From contig CM071599.1 of NCBI GenBank assembly GCA_036435485.1, positions 11,682,803-11,746,802 of the forward strand: a stretch of 64,000 bases of DNA, given 5' to 3'. Of this stretch, positions 23,401-35,837 are shown in pieces (position 1 is the stretch's first letter; every line of letters begins with the position of its first letter). Under the pieces are notes generated by a model. That model had not been told where the DNA came from. It searched no databases and was given only the letters and a program-made list of their open reading frames with translations. The stretch comes from Saposhnikovia divaricata (Eukaryota > Streptophyta > Magnoliopsida > Apiales > Apiaceae). A program made the translations under genes and the position numbers.

Positions 23401-26400
23401 ATTGGTCGAGACTTTTAGGAGAGGATGGAGAGATTGTGCATGCTCACGCCTAAAGCTGCATGATCACGCTTCTTTTAATTATTTTTTAATTTTAATTAAG
23501 ATTTGTTTAATTTTTTTTAGGGTTTAATATCTTATATAAACAATTCTACGATGTAACAGATAAAAATCTTTTTTATTGAAATTAAAACCCTAAAGATTTT
23601 TCTCATCTTTCTTGTGGATTCTAGAAAGTAGAAACTGCTTGTGGATTCAAGGATCGCCTTGTGGATTCAAGGCTTTAAAGGATTTCTCGTGTAAGAGTTC
23701 TTGTAAGGATTAGTGCTTGTTTTTCCTTAGCTTTCGTGCTGCGTCAGTTGGTATCAGAGCAGGCTTTATCCTGTTTTTTCGCTACTTGATTCACTATGGG
23801 AGAAGAACCAATTACAAAAAAAAGATCTTGTAGAGGTTATGACAGCTTTTACCGCGACTCCGAAGGTTTTGAAAGACATGATGACTACGTTGACGGATAA
23901 CATGAATAACAATAAAAAGCAACATAGAGGTGAAAGAGAAGATCATAATCGAGTCCTTCGAGGCATGAAATATCATGTAGATGAGAATTCTGGCTCGGAG
24001 TCATGGGTAATCGGCTAAATGACAATGATGCTAATATACCATTATTCTATGGGTCTCTAGGAGTTGTTGAGTTCCTGAATTGGCATATTGATGTTGATAA
24101 ATTCTTTGATGTTATGGGTGTTCCTGAAAGTAAGCAGGTGAAGATGGTCGCTAATAGACTAAAAGACGTTGCTTTTAAATAAATGGTGGGAAAAAATTGT
24201 TCTTCATAGGCGTCGACAAGGAAAAGAGTCAATCAAAACATGGCGACAGATGAGACGTTTGATGATGGATAGGTTTTTACCGGAAAATTATGAGTCTATG
24301 ATGTATATGGACTGTAAGCAAGATGATGATATAGTTCAATAGTATGAACCCGATGATGCTGACAACATGTTTGATGTTTGTCCTCAACAAAAACATGATA
24401 GTTTGTTGGATGTGGGAGATAGCAAAGTGTTTGATCATGCTAACGTGGAAGAATTTTTGGAAGATTTGGAAGGTGCGGAGATTAGAAAAGATTGTGAGAT
24501 AATGGGTTCTGAAAATTGCGTGTCTACAAATTGTATTCGTTTTGATATGATTAAACAGGAAGACAAGGACAAGGACGCAGAAGAAAGTTTTGAGAATGTC
24601 AATATAGATGAAAACAATGATGATGATCCGGAGTGAAGGAAGAGTCCTTAGGCACTAACAAATCCGCCGGTGATTTGCAACTTCATAGCTTAATCCAATC
24701 ATTATGTAAGGTGAGTCACCAAACTTTTGAGGTTGTGGTAGATTGTGAAGATAACAATAACTTAATTATGAGAGACATGGTTAATGAAATCAAGTTGTCT
24801 CCACCAATTTATTTAGCACCATACAATGTTGTTTGGAATAACCCCTTGGTTGGTGCTAACGCAAGTGAAAATTATGTGATTAACATCGCTAGTGTGAACT
24901 GTGAAGTACAAGGATATCATGGGTTTTGATAAATTTGATGTGGGTGCATGTCTGTTAGTATTGGATAGACCATATCAATTTGATTTGAATTTTTTTCACA
25001 AAAGTAGGGAGAAGACAATTGAATTTATCGATACTAATGATGATGTGAAGTATATTTTGTATCCGTTGGAAGATAAGGGTGTCTTGCAGTAGCCATATGA
25101 ATCTGTTGTGTCTCTTGGTACAATGAAAGAGTTTGGAGTATTTAAATGTCATTTAATTTCTAGATTGACAGTGATTAATCATGACGTGGTTGGGTTAATT
25201 CAAGTGTTACCATTGCAATATGTTGATCTTGTCGAAGAATTCAGGTACAAAGTTCCAGTAAGGCCTTTTCCTATCAAAATACCACCATGGAGAGATAAAC
25301 AGCTAGCAGATGCAGTTCTTATTGTTGATGAGAACTCGGGGTCGAGTTTTTCAGAGGTGGAGGAGACTGATGTAGGAGGATTTTTAGTGCTAATCAAGGC
25401 TCATGACTCGCGAGAAGACAATAACAAAATAAATTCATGAGCACACTACTGATGATGCTTATGGCATGACCACGCCGCTGAATGGCATGATCATGCCAAA
25501 TTGGAAAATATTGGTCGAGACTTTTAGGAGAGATGGAGAGATTGTGCATGCTCACGTTTAAAGATCACACTTCTTTTAATTATTAATAAATTTTAATTAG
25601 GATTTGTTTTATTTTGTTTTTGGGTTTAATATCTTATATAAACAATTCTACGATGTAACGGATAAGAATCTTTTTATTGAAATTAAAACCCTAGAGATTT
25701 TTCTCATCTTTCTTGTGGATTCAAGAAACTCCTTGTAGATTCAAGGATCGCTTTGTGGATTCAAGATTTTAAAGGATTTCTCGTGTAAGAGTCCTTGTAA
25801 GGATTAGCGCTTGCTTTTCATTGGCTTCCGTGCTGCGTCATATTATCTTTATTCTTTCTTATTAAGTATTTATGTCATTTCCCACCTATCTTTCTTTGTT
25901 ACTTGTGCAGTTAGATGATTCGGTGTTATCTCCCTTCGGTTTTCTTTGCTCTAGATAAAAAGAATTCTTCCTTGCCAATAAGTTGTACTCGAACCTATTC
26001 CAATTGAGGATTTAAACTTGCCAAAAAGAATTCTACACGATTTGATTGACCTTTTTAGAGCTGCATCAACATCTCCACGCTTCATCCTAATTACACGCAC
26101 TAGTCAAGTTCCTGCCACAAATTTTGCTAAAGATTTTCATACTCTGTATTTGAACTGTGCCCCTGTTTTGTTGATGCTTTGACCTTTATATCATAAAAAC
26201 TTGCTGCAGCTCGATATTATAGAAGGTATGGCGAGTAAAATCCCATATTCACCGACGGTTTGTCCATAGAATCACACTACATTGACATAATAATGGAGTC
26301 TTCTTCATCTTGGGCCTTGAACAATGGATCAACTGTTCGTGGCGTTGACCCCAATGAGATAACTTAGTTGTCCCCTACCTTTTAGGTTTGTGCGGATGAA

Positions 26401-28973
26401 TTGAGACTAATTGAGATTAGACCTTTAGGAGGCACAGATATATTGCAAATCGATAGTGTTGTAAATAGGATTAGAATCTTCAGATTATATAGTATTGTTA
26501 TATTCAGTCATTTCAGACGCTGACACAGTGATGAACATTGATTGCAATTAAGACTGCAACACAGATTGATAACACGGCAATTAAGGTGGCTTATAGTAGT
26601 TGTAATAATTCAAGTTTTGGATAGAAAGACATTATCAAGTTTTTTTTTTCTTTTTTGCTAAATGAAAAAGAACATTATCAAGTTGGTATCTTGGGCCTTT
26701 GGGATTGGTTGGTGTCGGGTTAGTTAGACCAAAGTGAAGTACGTCTCCTTGACAGTGACGCATGCCTGAGGTGGCTAACAATTTTACAAGTGTGCAGCAA
26801 TGAAGGTTGCTGAAATAGAAGACGACCTTAAAGAATCTGAAAGCTCTGAAGTAGAGTTACATGTTGCGTAAACAGGAGAGAAACATGTATCATATTCTCA
26901 TATCTGAAGTAGAGTTACAAAGGTCCCGTACATATATAGCAGAATATAGAAGCAGAAAAGGAAGATACCTAATCGAGAATTAAGGAAAAAACATCTAGTT
27001 AAATCCTAAAACTTTAACGATCCCAGTGATTAATTAATATCTACATCAAATTCAAAATACACAATATCTACAGCTAATTCTCGCTTTTTTCTTTAACAGC
27101 TATCTCTATATTATACCCAGCAGAATATTTATGATTTGTTCTCCACTTGAATCTAGGAAAATCATTTGTCACTCCCAAGTTTATGTGTCATTGTATTTTT
27201 GCAATTCTCTAACTTATCCTCTATTTTTGAAAAGGTCGGGAACCGGGGAATCATAGCTGTTGGTGAGAACTGTAAATTCCTCACAGATCTTAGCCTTCGG
27301 TTTTGTGATAGGTAAGAACATTTTATTTTATTTCATGAGGTTATTGTTATTGCTTACGACTATATTAATGTGCTGTGTTGAAATTGCTGACTGGGTGAGA
27401 TTATAACTAATAGCAAGTATTCTGAGGTGTATGTTGGTCTCATGTTGATTCTTCATCATGTCTGAGAAAATTATGAAACTTTCTATTTCAGTACTGTAAC
27501 ATATGTAATTCGTATATAGTTGTTTAGTGTTCTTGCTGCTGAGGCCATATCTTAAATTAAAGGTGGTTATCTGTATCAGTGGAGCTTGCACTATGCCACT
27601 TTTTTGGGACCAATTGGCCATTGGATATTGTTGGGTTCCACTCATTTCCATTCTACCTTAATAAAATAAAGTAAATAAGTAGGTCCTGCAAAGTGTTTAT
27701 ACCTGAATCGTTTAAAGAGCATAAATTTTTCATTCTATACAGGGGATCGAAGCAATATTTGTAGGAAAAAGCTATGTTCAGTGGCTTACTAACCACAATA
27801 TTGTAAAATGGCAGAAGCACAATCTGTATGCAGATCAAAAAAATGTCAAGATAGAAACAAGAATGAATTTTCTACTTGTAGTGTTTTTGACATTAATACT
27901 TGAGGGCCTAATTAGATAATTAATAACACAGTACTGTAGTCTTTTTTCACTCTATCAATGTGTTGTTCTGTGGTTGTGAGGCATAGCCTAGTGATTGCAA
28001 TTTGTTGGCTAGGTGTCCATGCATTAAGCTAATAAGGAGCTGGTTTTTGTCCTATGAGCGCCTAGGCAAATGCCTTTTGGTCTTGGTGAATTTTAGCTGT
28101 CCATGCCTTTGACTAGTGCTCGCCTCGCACAGTATAACTTTGATGTTGTACTTCCCAACTGTTCTTTGGAGAATATATATTGGTAGTCGATCAATTTTTT
28201 GTAGAATGGATAGAGTACATTGCTGTTTCCATCTGACTTGCTATTTTATATGGTTGCCAGGGTAGGAGACAGCGCACTACTTGCAATTGGTCAAGGTTGC
28301 TCCTTGCATCATCTTAATGTTAGTGGCTGCCACCAAATTGGAGATGCTGGAATTATAGCCATTGCAAGAGGGTGCCCCAAACTCAGTTACCTTGATATAA
28401 GCGTTCTTCAGGTTTGGCTTCTGTATATTTCACGACTCTTATCTACAAGTCGTTTATCATCTTCCAACTTGCACGCTGTATCGAGCTTAAGAGTAGGATT
28501 TTAGTTAGACATCTGTACAAATCTAACGCTGGGCTCCAACAGTCCCTACTATGAGCCTATGACATGTTGGATGCTAGTGTTTGTTTTTTATAGTGCATTA
28601 GTTGTGTATGCCAGATACAATAAAACCAAATATTTATGACTTCTTACATTTCTGCTTCTCCCACTGATTTGTGCAGAATTTGGGAAACATGGCAATGGCT
28701 GAATTAGGTGAAGGTTGCCCGTTGCTGAAGGACATAGTTCTATCACATTGCCGTCAAATAACGGATGTTGGTCTAGAGCATCTTGTTAAAAGGTGTGCTC
28801 TACTTGAAACTTGCCACATGGTCTACTGCCCGGGTATTACTGCAGCTGGGGTTGCCACTGTGGTTTCGAGTTGTGACAAAATGAAAAAAATCCTGGTTGA
28901 GAAATGGAAGGTCAGTCAGAGGACTAGACGCAGAGCCGGCTCCATCATCTCCTACCTGTGTGTTGACCTCTGA
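15374..28973 (+). CDS. FBL4: F-box/LRR-repeat protein 4 (FBL4), 8 exons, about 604 aa
   Basis: Exons by GT-AG sites with consistent phase: 15374-15640, 17253-17489, 17566-17972, 20804-20989, 21848-22040, 27235-27311, 28261-28411 and 28677-28973; total 1815 nt. The N-terminus holds an F-box (LPDELILEIFDHLDL, then CSLVCKRW). From about residue 110 to the end there are cysteine-containing leucine-rich repeats (for example LEDLNLRFCEGLTDTGL, LKNLTLSDCYFLSDKGL). It ends SYLCVDL. Length and sequence agree with Arabidopsis FBL4 (about 610 aa). In this family the F-box binds a SKP1-type subunit of an SCF ubiquitin ligase and the LRRs choose the target; the target is not evident here. The start is chosen because the F-box follows within ten residues. 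Introns are unusually long; intron 5 (22041-27234) carries a retrotransposon relic. No stop or frameshift is seen, so the gene is probably functional. Confidence 0.94.
15690..16610. repeat. Tandem repeat of about 140 bp in FBL4 intron 1
   Basis: Copies of a unit containing TTTTCGTGTTTGTGAAGTGA and GTAGTGTTACGTAAATGAGC recur at a 140-bp spacing (the first motif near 15697, 15841, 15981 and 16121). More diverged, shorter-spaced copies continue to about 16610. The first unit starts just after exon 1. I found no ORF. Confidence 0.85.
18408..18434. repeat. (TA)n microsatellite in FBL4 intron 3
   Basis: About 12 AT/TA dinucleotides near 18410-18434; a second run of about 13 lies at 20427-20453 in the same 2.8-kb intron. 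The rest of this intron (17973-20803) is AT-rich and I see nothing else recognisable in it. Confidence 0.85.
23270..23746 (+). repeat. 5' LTR of the gypsy relic
   Basis: Starts TGATGTAGG and ends GCTGCGTCA. It contains internal near-repeats of CTTGTGGATTCAAGG around 23610-23680. Confidence 0.88.
23749..23760 (+). other. Primer-binding site of the gypsy relic
   Basis: TGGTATCAGAGC, complementary to tRNA-iMet, 2 nt after the 5' LTR. Confidence 0.9.
23796..25437 (+). pseudogene. Gag and partial Pol remnants of the gypsy relic
   Basis: A start-like MGEEPITKK lies near 23796. Around 24085-24300 several frames give a Ty3-type gag signature (VANRLKDVA, WWEKIVLHRRRQGK, MMDRFLPENYE), broken by stops and shifts. 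Residues from 24901-25092 read DVGACLLVLDRPYQFD, recalling the sequence after the gypsy aspartic protease (usually ...LLLGRPWQFD). The last part near 25280-25380 (PPWRDKQLADAVLIVDEN, then EVEETDVGG) resembles the extreme C-terminus of gypsy Pol. RT, RNase H and integrase core are absent. Nothing here should be functional. Confidence 0.8.
25368..25840 (+). repeat. 3' LTR of the gypsy relic
   Basis: Same ends as the 5' LTR, preceded by a purine-rich tract (GAGGTGGAGGAGAC) that would serve as the polypurine tract. Confidence 0.88.
26629..26684 (-). mobile_element. Tiny retroposon-like insertion: poly(T) tract between 13-bp direct repeats
   Basis: ACATTATCAAGTT occurs at 26629-26641 and again at 26672-26684. 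Between them is a T-rich stretch, then GCTAAATGAAAAAGA. This is the pattern left by LINE-driven insertion of an almost fully 5'-truncated poly(A) RNA on the minus strand. It sits in FBL4 intron 5. Confidence 0.55.
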
Positions 28974-29255
28974 AGTTCACTCCAAGCATGCTGAAACAAG
29001 TCTCAGGACACTTGATACTTTGTCAATGTCCTTGTCCTAAGTTATATGACTGTATGTTGTTGGTGTATACCTTCTTCCTGCCTATCAACATCTTTTCATT
29101 CGGTTTTTGGCACACAGTTTTGTAGGTTATGTTCAGGCAGGTGTATTTCGCCTTTGTTAGCATGTATAGATAGTATCGGCACAGTTAGGGGGTTTTAGGT
29201 TCTATCGTACCCCATTCTGCATGTATTTTTTAGTTGTGTTAATTTTTATATATTT

Positions 29256-29261
29256 AATAAA
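29256..29261 (+). terminator. AATAAA polyadenylation signal, FBL4
   Basis: AATAAA lies 283 nt after the stop codon, a reasonable 3' UTR length. Other AT-rich signals nearby are possible. Confidence 0.5.
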
Positions 29262-30659
29262 GTAGGACGATTATAGGATATTTCCTGTTGCGCTAATTAT
29301 TATAGTTGTAGTTACAGATTTAATTAAGACGATTATAGAATAATTCATGCCGAGTAAGATTGAACGTGTCGTATTTCATATGGCAGTAGACAAAAACACC
29401 AGAGATTTGTTCAAAATAACCAAATACCACATAGATCTGCATATGGAACTTGCGTATCTAGAACATTTTACCTTATTCCAAAACCATAAATCACGTAGTA
29501 ATAGCTGGGGACTAGGAGAGGAAAGGCGTTTTTGTATTGTAATTTTTGGTTAAAAAATGTCACATTTTTGTAGTATTGTCATGATCCGGGTGTGATAATG
29601 TTTTTCCTACATTCCTGCTTCCTTTGCATCTTTTAAAATTTATAAAGAGCAATTTACTGCTTTTTTAACAAATTATTTTCATGATTGAGTCCTATTTTTA
29701 GATGGGGGAGAGTGTATGGGTAAAAAGCTTGGTGAGTTAAAAAGGGAAAATGAAAGAACTTTAAGAGAGTTTGGAGCAGAGGGAACATGATGGCCTCCAT
29801 GTTTAGATATCCATGCTCAAGTATCTGGTTAAATATACTACAATATAATAGGACTATACGTATATCACTACTTCAAGTACTTTTTGCTTCTCCTCACCTA
29901 ATAATAATGTCCAGCAAATCTCTTGAAACTACTTCCAAAGTTCCATCAACTCTTGGCCCCTAGCAGATACATATACATCCACGGTTTCCTGACACATAAT
30001 TGTTACAACATGTATTTTATGGATGATAAATATTATAATATTATTCTTATTTTTTTTAAAGCATTATCGTAAGAGTGAAAGATTCTTTAATCTTATGAAA
30101 GAAATGTTAAATATATTGCAAAAATCATTCGACGAAAGTTCAAAATTTCGGAAAATGTACACAATGACACCATGTACATGTCATAATCAAGACAAAAACA
30201 ACCCAGTTGAACAAAAAAAAGTAAACAAAATTCTGCCCTATAACACAATTTTTGTTACATACGTACTTCTTCAAAGTTATGAGATCTTTATTTTTTTTTA
30301 TTTTTTCTAAAAGATACAAAAGGAAACAAGAGCACGAGAGAAATGATACGATGAGGTGGCGTGTTTGGGGGTCATCGAGAGATTTGCTGTTGCGATTTTG
30401 AAGGGCTCGAGGACGGACTGTCTAAAGCTCTCAACAAGTGAGTGCACTGAGCATTTTTTATGTGCTTTGTCTATGGTGGCAATCATTGAAGTAATCCTCA
30501 AAACCATAAATGTAGATTTTACTTGAAACTTTATCCCGTACTAGAAACCAGAAACTTCTGGCATTTTCTTTAATGTTATTAGAGTGATCGAGTTTCAAAA
30601 TTCAAATTTTCAATTATTTTGTTACAGCGACAATGTTTTGGTAATTTATCACTCTTTAT
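29262..30659. other. Intergenic, no gene seen
   Basis: AT-rich sequence after FBL4. Short ORFs here have biased composition and no recognisable motif. I see no RNA gene. Confidence 0.6.
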
Positions 30660-31076
30660 CGGTGTTCTAAAAAGCGGTAAGCGGTTCTAAGCGGTGAGAG
30701 GACCTTTTAGCGCTTAAACGGTTAAGTGGACGCCTAGGCGAAATTTTAAGCGGGTCATTAAGCGGATTGTGAATATATACAAATTTATTTTAATTATTTT
30801 AATTATATATGTTTATTATATATATTAATTTATACTATAAAATTTGAAAAATATGTAAAGAAAAATTGTTTAAAAAAATAATTAAATGGTCAAACTTTGG
30901 TCAAACCGCTTAATCCCCGCTTAATCCCCGCCTAAATCCCCCATAAATCCGCTTAATCCCGCCTAAACCCGCTTAATCCCCTGAAAAACGCTTAATTCCC
31001 CGATTTTGTACTAATCGAAGCGGTTAGGCCTTCAAAATCGCCTAGACGGCCGCTTAGGCGGCTTTTTAGAACAGAG
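30660..31076. mobile_element. hAT-type MITE, 417 bp, with perfect 8-bp target duplication
   Basis: The ends read CGGTGTTCTAAAAAGC and, reverse complemented, CTCTGTTCTAAAAAGC. The 8-mer CTCTTTAT flanks both sides (30652-30659 and 31077-31084). An 8-bp duplication is typical of hAT elements. The right half has a run of CCGCTTAATCCC variants (about 30905-30990) and the left half has their complement-like AAGCGG motifs, so it could fold on itself. No coding capacity. Confidence 0.85.
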
Positions 31077-31260
31077 CTCTTTATATCTGACGATGGTGAA
31101 GAAAATTTAGGAAGTATGTTATTTCTTCGAATGCTACAGCTGAAGCGAACAGGGAACTAGCACGTTTGGATAATATCTTATCCTAAGGATATGGAGGGAT
31201 AATTTACCCATATAACGAGAATGAAGTTTGCATTTTCAGTCATCAAATTATTAACCTAAA

Positions 31261-31943
31261 TGTTAGGAATTCCCGTTTCTTGTCTTTGCGTAAATAGAAT
31301 TTATAGAATTAACACAGCCAATAGTAACAAATGGTAATAATAATCAAGACAGATGAACACCAAGATTTATACGTGAAAAACCCCTTTAAGCCAAAGAGGT
31401 AAAAATCATGGGACAAACTCCGAATGTTTCCACTATAATGATAATAATGGTTACAATATTCGCTCTCAAGTTTACGATGTAACACTTAAGGTACACCTGA
31501 ATAGTAATATAACGATTAACTATTCCTTCGGTACTGGACCGGATAACCTGGACAGAACTGTCCCTTCGGTACTTGACCGAATAACCTGGAGAACTCCCCT
31601 TGTTGCGGCTGCAATGGCTGGACGAACTCCTAATGCTGTAGACCCAGATGGCTACAACCCGACCAAACTCTTACATTAACTCACCCGAAACGAAAGAAGA
31701 GAGAAGCACGAGGGCCCCCTATTCTGACCTGCCTGAAACTACCGCAAGGTAAGTTTCCTACTAGACGGACTATCTAGCAGCTATGATTGAGAGAAGAGAG
31801 TAAGATGTTTTGGCGTGTTTTGGTAATGAAGGGAGAGGGGGTATTTATAGAAGGGAAGATGTAGTAGGTGTGGGGGTTGGTGGAGTTTGGTAAGAGGTTG
31901 GTGAAGTTTGTAGTTTGGTAAGAACAATGTGGGCTGCCTAACA
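31261..31943 (-). repeat. 3' LTR of the second copia element
   Basis: Plus strand runs TGTTAGGAATTCCCG to CTGCCTAACA. It contains CTATAAATA on the minus strand (about 31843-31853), the same TATA position as its partner. Confidence 0.93.
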
Positions 31944-31959
31944 ATCTCCCCCTCTTTCC
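31944..31959 (-). other. Polypurine tract, second copia element
   Basis: The minus strand reads GGAAAGAGGGGGAGAT directly before the 3' LTR, the expected place for plus-strand DNA priming. Confidence 0.8.
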
Positions 31960-31973
31960 AAACTCACAGCTCT

Positions 31974-34900
31974 TCACTTGCACTCCATACCTGCGCCCTG
32001 TTTGTACAGCTCCAACTCTTCTCGCGGAACCACCTTTGTCATCATATCAGACGGATTCTTATCCGTGTGTATCTTCTCTATCATCACCCCATCTTCAACC
32101 TGTTCCCGTAGCCAATGGTAACGTACATTAATATGCTTAGTACGACTGTGACAAGTAGCATTCTTGCTCAAGTCAATAGCACTCTGGCTATCACAATACA
32201 ACTCAAAGTTGTCTTGCTTCTGACCCAATTCTTGGAGAAACCGCTTTAACCAAACCAGCTCCTTGCCTGCTTCACAAGCAGCAATATACTCTGATTCGGT
32301 TGTTGACAACGCAACACACTTTTGCAACTTGGACTGCCATGCTACAGCTCCCCCCGCAAAAGTGAAAAGCATCCCTGACGTGGACTTCATCCCATCTGGA
32401 TGTCCTGCCATGTCAGCATCTGTAAAACCTTCCAAGACTGGTTCACGGTGTCCATACTTCAAGCATAACCCGGAAGTGCCCTTAAGATATCTGAGAATCC
32501 ACTTAACAGCTTCCCAGTGCTTTCTTCCTGGATTTGACAGATATCTACTCACAACTCCAACAGCATGAGCAATATCTGGTCTTGTACAAACCAATGCATA
32601 CATAAGACTCCCCACTGCGGATGAGTAGGGAACTTCCTCCATATCCTCCTTCTCTTTGTTTGTTGACGGACACATTTTCTTGTTCAATTTAAAATGTCCC
32701 GCCAATGGTATGCTAACAGGTTTAGCATCATCCATATTGAACCTTTTCAATAATCGTTCAATATATCCTTGTTGTGACAACCACAACTTTCGAGATGTTC
32801 TATCACGAACAATCTTCATCCCTAGGATTTGTTTTGCTGGACCCAAGTCTTTCATATCAAAGAACTTGGACAAATCTTCTTTCAGCTTGCGGATCATGTT
32901 AGCATCTTGGCCGACCACTAACATAAAGCAACAGGATAATGAAGTTACCGTTAGGAAACCTTTGCACATAAGCACAGTGATCGGATGTAGTTCTCTTGAA
33001 CTTATGATTCCTCATGAATGAATCAAAATTTTTGTACCACTGTCTTGGCGCTTGCTTAAGCTCGTATAAACTTCTTGAGTTTACAAACCATGTGCTCCTT
33101 CCCTTTCACTTCAATTCCTTCTGGCTGGTGCATGTAGATCTCTTCCTTCAAATCTCCATGAAGGAATGCAGTTTTCACATCTAACTGCTCAAGCTCAAGA
33201 TCCATGCTTAGCCGCTAATCCGAGAACTGTTTGGATTGATGTCATCTTTACAACCGGAGAAAAGATTTCATCAAAATCAATGCCTTCCTTCTGGGCAAAG
33301 CCTTTAACCACCAAGCGTGCTTTATACTTTACAAGCTTTTCATCATCCCTTTTTACTTTGAAGACCCATTTATTCCTCAAAGCCTTCCGTCCTCTCGGAA
33401 GTGTAGTCAACTCATAAGTTTCATTCTTGTTTAAAGAATCCATCTCCTCTTGCATTGCTTTCAACCAGCAATTGCTTTCTTTATGAGTCTTGACTTCCTC
33501 AAAGGTCTCGGGCTCCCCCTCATCAGCAATTAAGATATACTCGGATGAAAGATATCTTCCTGATGGTCTCCGTTCTCTCATAGAACGTCGTGGCTGAGTT
33601 TCTTCAGCTTCAGGCTGAGGTGGTAGCTCCCTCTGCTCAGCAGCCTCAACATCTGCCATATCATCTCCATCATCTTCTAATGTATCTGGATTTTTAGCTT
33701 GCCTTGGTTGTTGCGTGCTCCCAAAATTCTCATAATTTTGAGACTCATGGAAAACCACATCTCTGCTCCTGAATATCTTCTTCGATTCAGGATTCCACAA
33801 CCGATACCCGAACTTTGGATCCCCGTAACCAACGAGAATACACGGAGTTGCTTTATCTTCAAGCTTTGTTCTATGCTTCTTTGGGATGTGTGCAAAAGCC
33901 TTGCATCCAAACACCCGCAAGTAGGAATAGGAAACATCCTTTCCTAACCAGATCTTCTCTGGAATCTCAAAATTCAGAGGTGCTGATGGAGATAGATTGA
34001 TCAAGTAGCAAGTTGTTCTTACAGCTTCTCCCCAAAATGACTTCGGTAATTTAGACATTTTCAACATGCATCTGACTCGTTCATCAATGGTGCGGTTCAT
34101 TCTTTCCGCAATGCCATTCTGTTGTGGGGTGCCAGGAACTGTTCTTTCATGCCGGATACCATGCCTTGCGAGGTACTCTTGAAACTCTTTTGAAGTGTAC
34201 TCCCCCCCGTTGTCACTACGAAGGCACTTCAGTTGTTTCCCTGTTGATCTTTCAACCATGGCATGAAACTTCTGGAAGTACTCAAACACTTGATCTTTGG
34301 ATTTGAGTATCTCAACCCACGCCTTTCGAGATGCTTCATCAATGAAGGTAACAAAGTACCTATTTCCGCCTAAGGACTCCACCTCAAACGGACCACATAC
34401 ATCAGAATAAACTTTTTCTAACAGCTCCGACTTTTTCTTCAATGGACTGCTAAAAGATACTCTATGTTGTTTTCCGAATAAACAATATTCGCACGGCTGC
34501 AATGCAGTTCCTTTAGCAAATGGAATGAGGGATTTCTTTGCTAGAATCTGCACCCCTTTCTCGCTCATGTGACCAAGCCTCTTGTGCCACAAACTTGCTG
34601 AAGCTACATCTTCAACTGTATTCAACTCATTTGAACACATCGTCACTTATGTCTTGTACAAAGAGCCACAAGTGGAACGTCTTTCAACCACCAACGAACC
34701 CGTAGTAAGCTTCCACCTTCCACCACCGAAGGTATTTACGTACCCCTGCTTGTCTAGCGCCATGCCAAAAATCAAGTTGAGCCGTAAGTCTGGAATATGC
34801 CTGACATCTTTCAAAGTCATTGAACAACCCGTGTTTGTCTCAATACAGATGTCACCAATGCCTGCGATCTTTGATTGATTTGAGTTACCCATTCTTACAG

Positions 34901-34976
34901 TACCAAAGTGCCCTGACTTGTACGTTGTAAAGAATTCCTGAGTGGGTGTTGCATTGCTCCAGTATCTATCACCCAT
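31974..34976 (-). pseudogene. Broken Pol of the second copia element; RT catalytic motif deleted
   Basis: The protease region is followed by an in-frame TAA at 34647-34649, then a long open stretch (34646-33195) with HKRLGHMS and CEYCLFGKQH (integrase HHCC), SDVCGPF, RSDNGGEY and GIAERMNRT (integrase core), and the start of RT (NKWVFKVKRD). Frame is lost between 33195 and 32975. Near 32935 the translation goes from LLYV straight to VVGQDA, so the catalytic YVDD aspartates are missing. The rest (32975-31974) is open, with RNase H motifs (DADMAGHPDG, STTESEYIA). It cannot encode a working RT. Confidence 0.9.
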
Positions 34977-35837
34977 TCGACCTTCTGATCATCAACATGT
35001 AAGCATTCTTCTTCCCTAAAAGAAAGGATCACAACATCTTCTGTCATAGCAGCTGTTGTACTTTTCTCGGCATGTTTCCCTTGCTGACCATTGTTCCGCT
35101 CGCTGAGCCAAGTCCTATAATCGTTTTTGTAATGACCCTTCTTCTTACAATAGTAGCATTCAACATTGGCTTTAGACTTGCCACTGGAATTACCAAAATT
35201 CCTACTTTTACTACGTCCTCGGTTTGTCTCCTTGTAGTTGCTTCTGCCCCTGTTCTCAGTAACAAGAGCTTGGGAATCGTGGTTGACTCCCTGTACTTTT
35301 CTTCTCATGGATTCACTAAGGATACTCTGCTTAATTGATTGCAACGTTAGTTGCTCAGTTGGTACAACATTAGTTACTGTAACCACTAGCGTATCCCAGT
35401 CGGATGGTAAAGTATTGAGAAGAAATATTGCTTGGAATTTCTGTTCAAACTCCATCTTCATATTTGATATTTGATTTAACAACCCTTGGAATTCGCTCAT
35501 ATGCTCTGACATGTTGTTCCCATCCTGGTACCTCATGTTCACCAGCTGACGAACTAGAAAAGTTATATTTTGTGAACTTTTCTCTTAGAACGTAGACTCT
35601 AATGTCGTCCAAAGCGTATAAGCGTCTTCTTCTTCAGAGACATGATGATACTCCGAATTATCAATCCATCGACGAATGAGACTGATAGTTTTCATGTTCA
35701 TCTTCTTCCAATCAGCATCAGACTTTGCTGCAGGTTTGACTCCTTTCAGCTCCACCGGATCAAACAAGTCCTTACTATAAAGCAAGTCCTTACTATGAAG
35801 CTGTTAGGCTTACCATTACACTGGAAGAATCATCCAT
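34895..35837 (-). pseudogene. Broken Gag of the second copia element
   Basis: A likely start at 35837 gives MDDSSSVMVSLTAS, after which the frame meets stops. Here a small deletion/duplication repeats the string TATAGTAAGGACTTG. A second segment (35785-35585) has gag sequence ending in a stop after TLWTTLEST. A third (35542 on) carries MRYQDGNNMSEHM and the zinc knuckle CYYCKKKGHYKND, in which the expected final Cys is not seen. Gag then overlaps the protease region out of frame. At least three lesions are visible. Confidence 0.85.

Larger units (their letters stand above)
23270..25840 (+). mobile_element. Decayed Ty3/gypsy-type LTR element in FBL4 intron 5
   Basis: Two direct repeats bound it: 23270-23746 (477 bp) and 25368-25840 (473 bp), both beginning TGATGTAGGAGGATTTT and ending GTGCTGCGTCA. 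Flanking 5-mers TGTTA (left) and TATTA (right) look like a target duplication with one change. The two LTRs differ by small indels and many substitutions, so the insertion is old. The internal 1.6 kb has gag and protease-like remnants and a final Pol-like tail but no RT or integrase core, so most of pol has been lost. It lies in the sense orientation of FBL4. Confidence 0.9.

Noticed and set aside
27970..28060. Possible tRNA-derived SINE (TAGCCTAGTG resembles an A box)
   Set aside because: No convincing B box, tail or target duplication.
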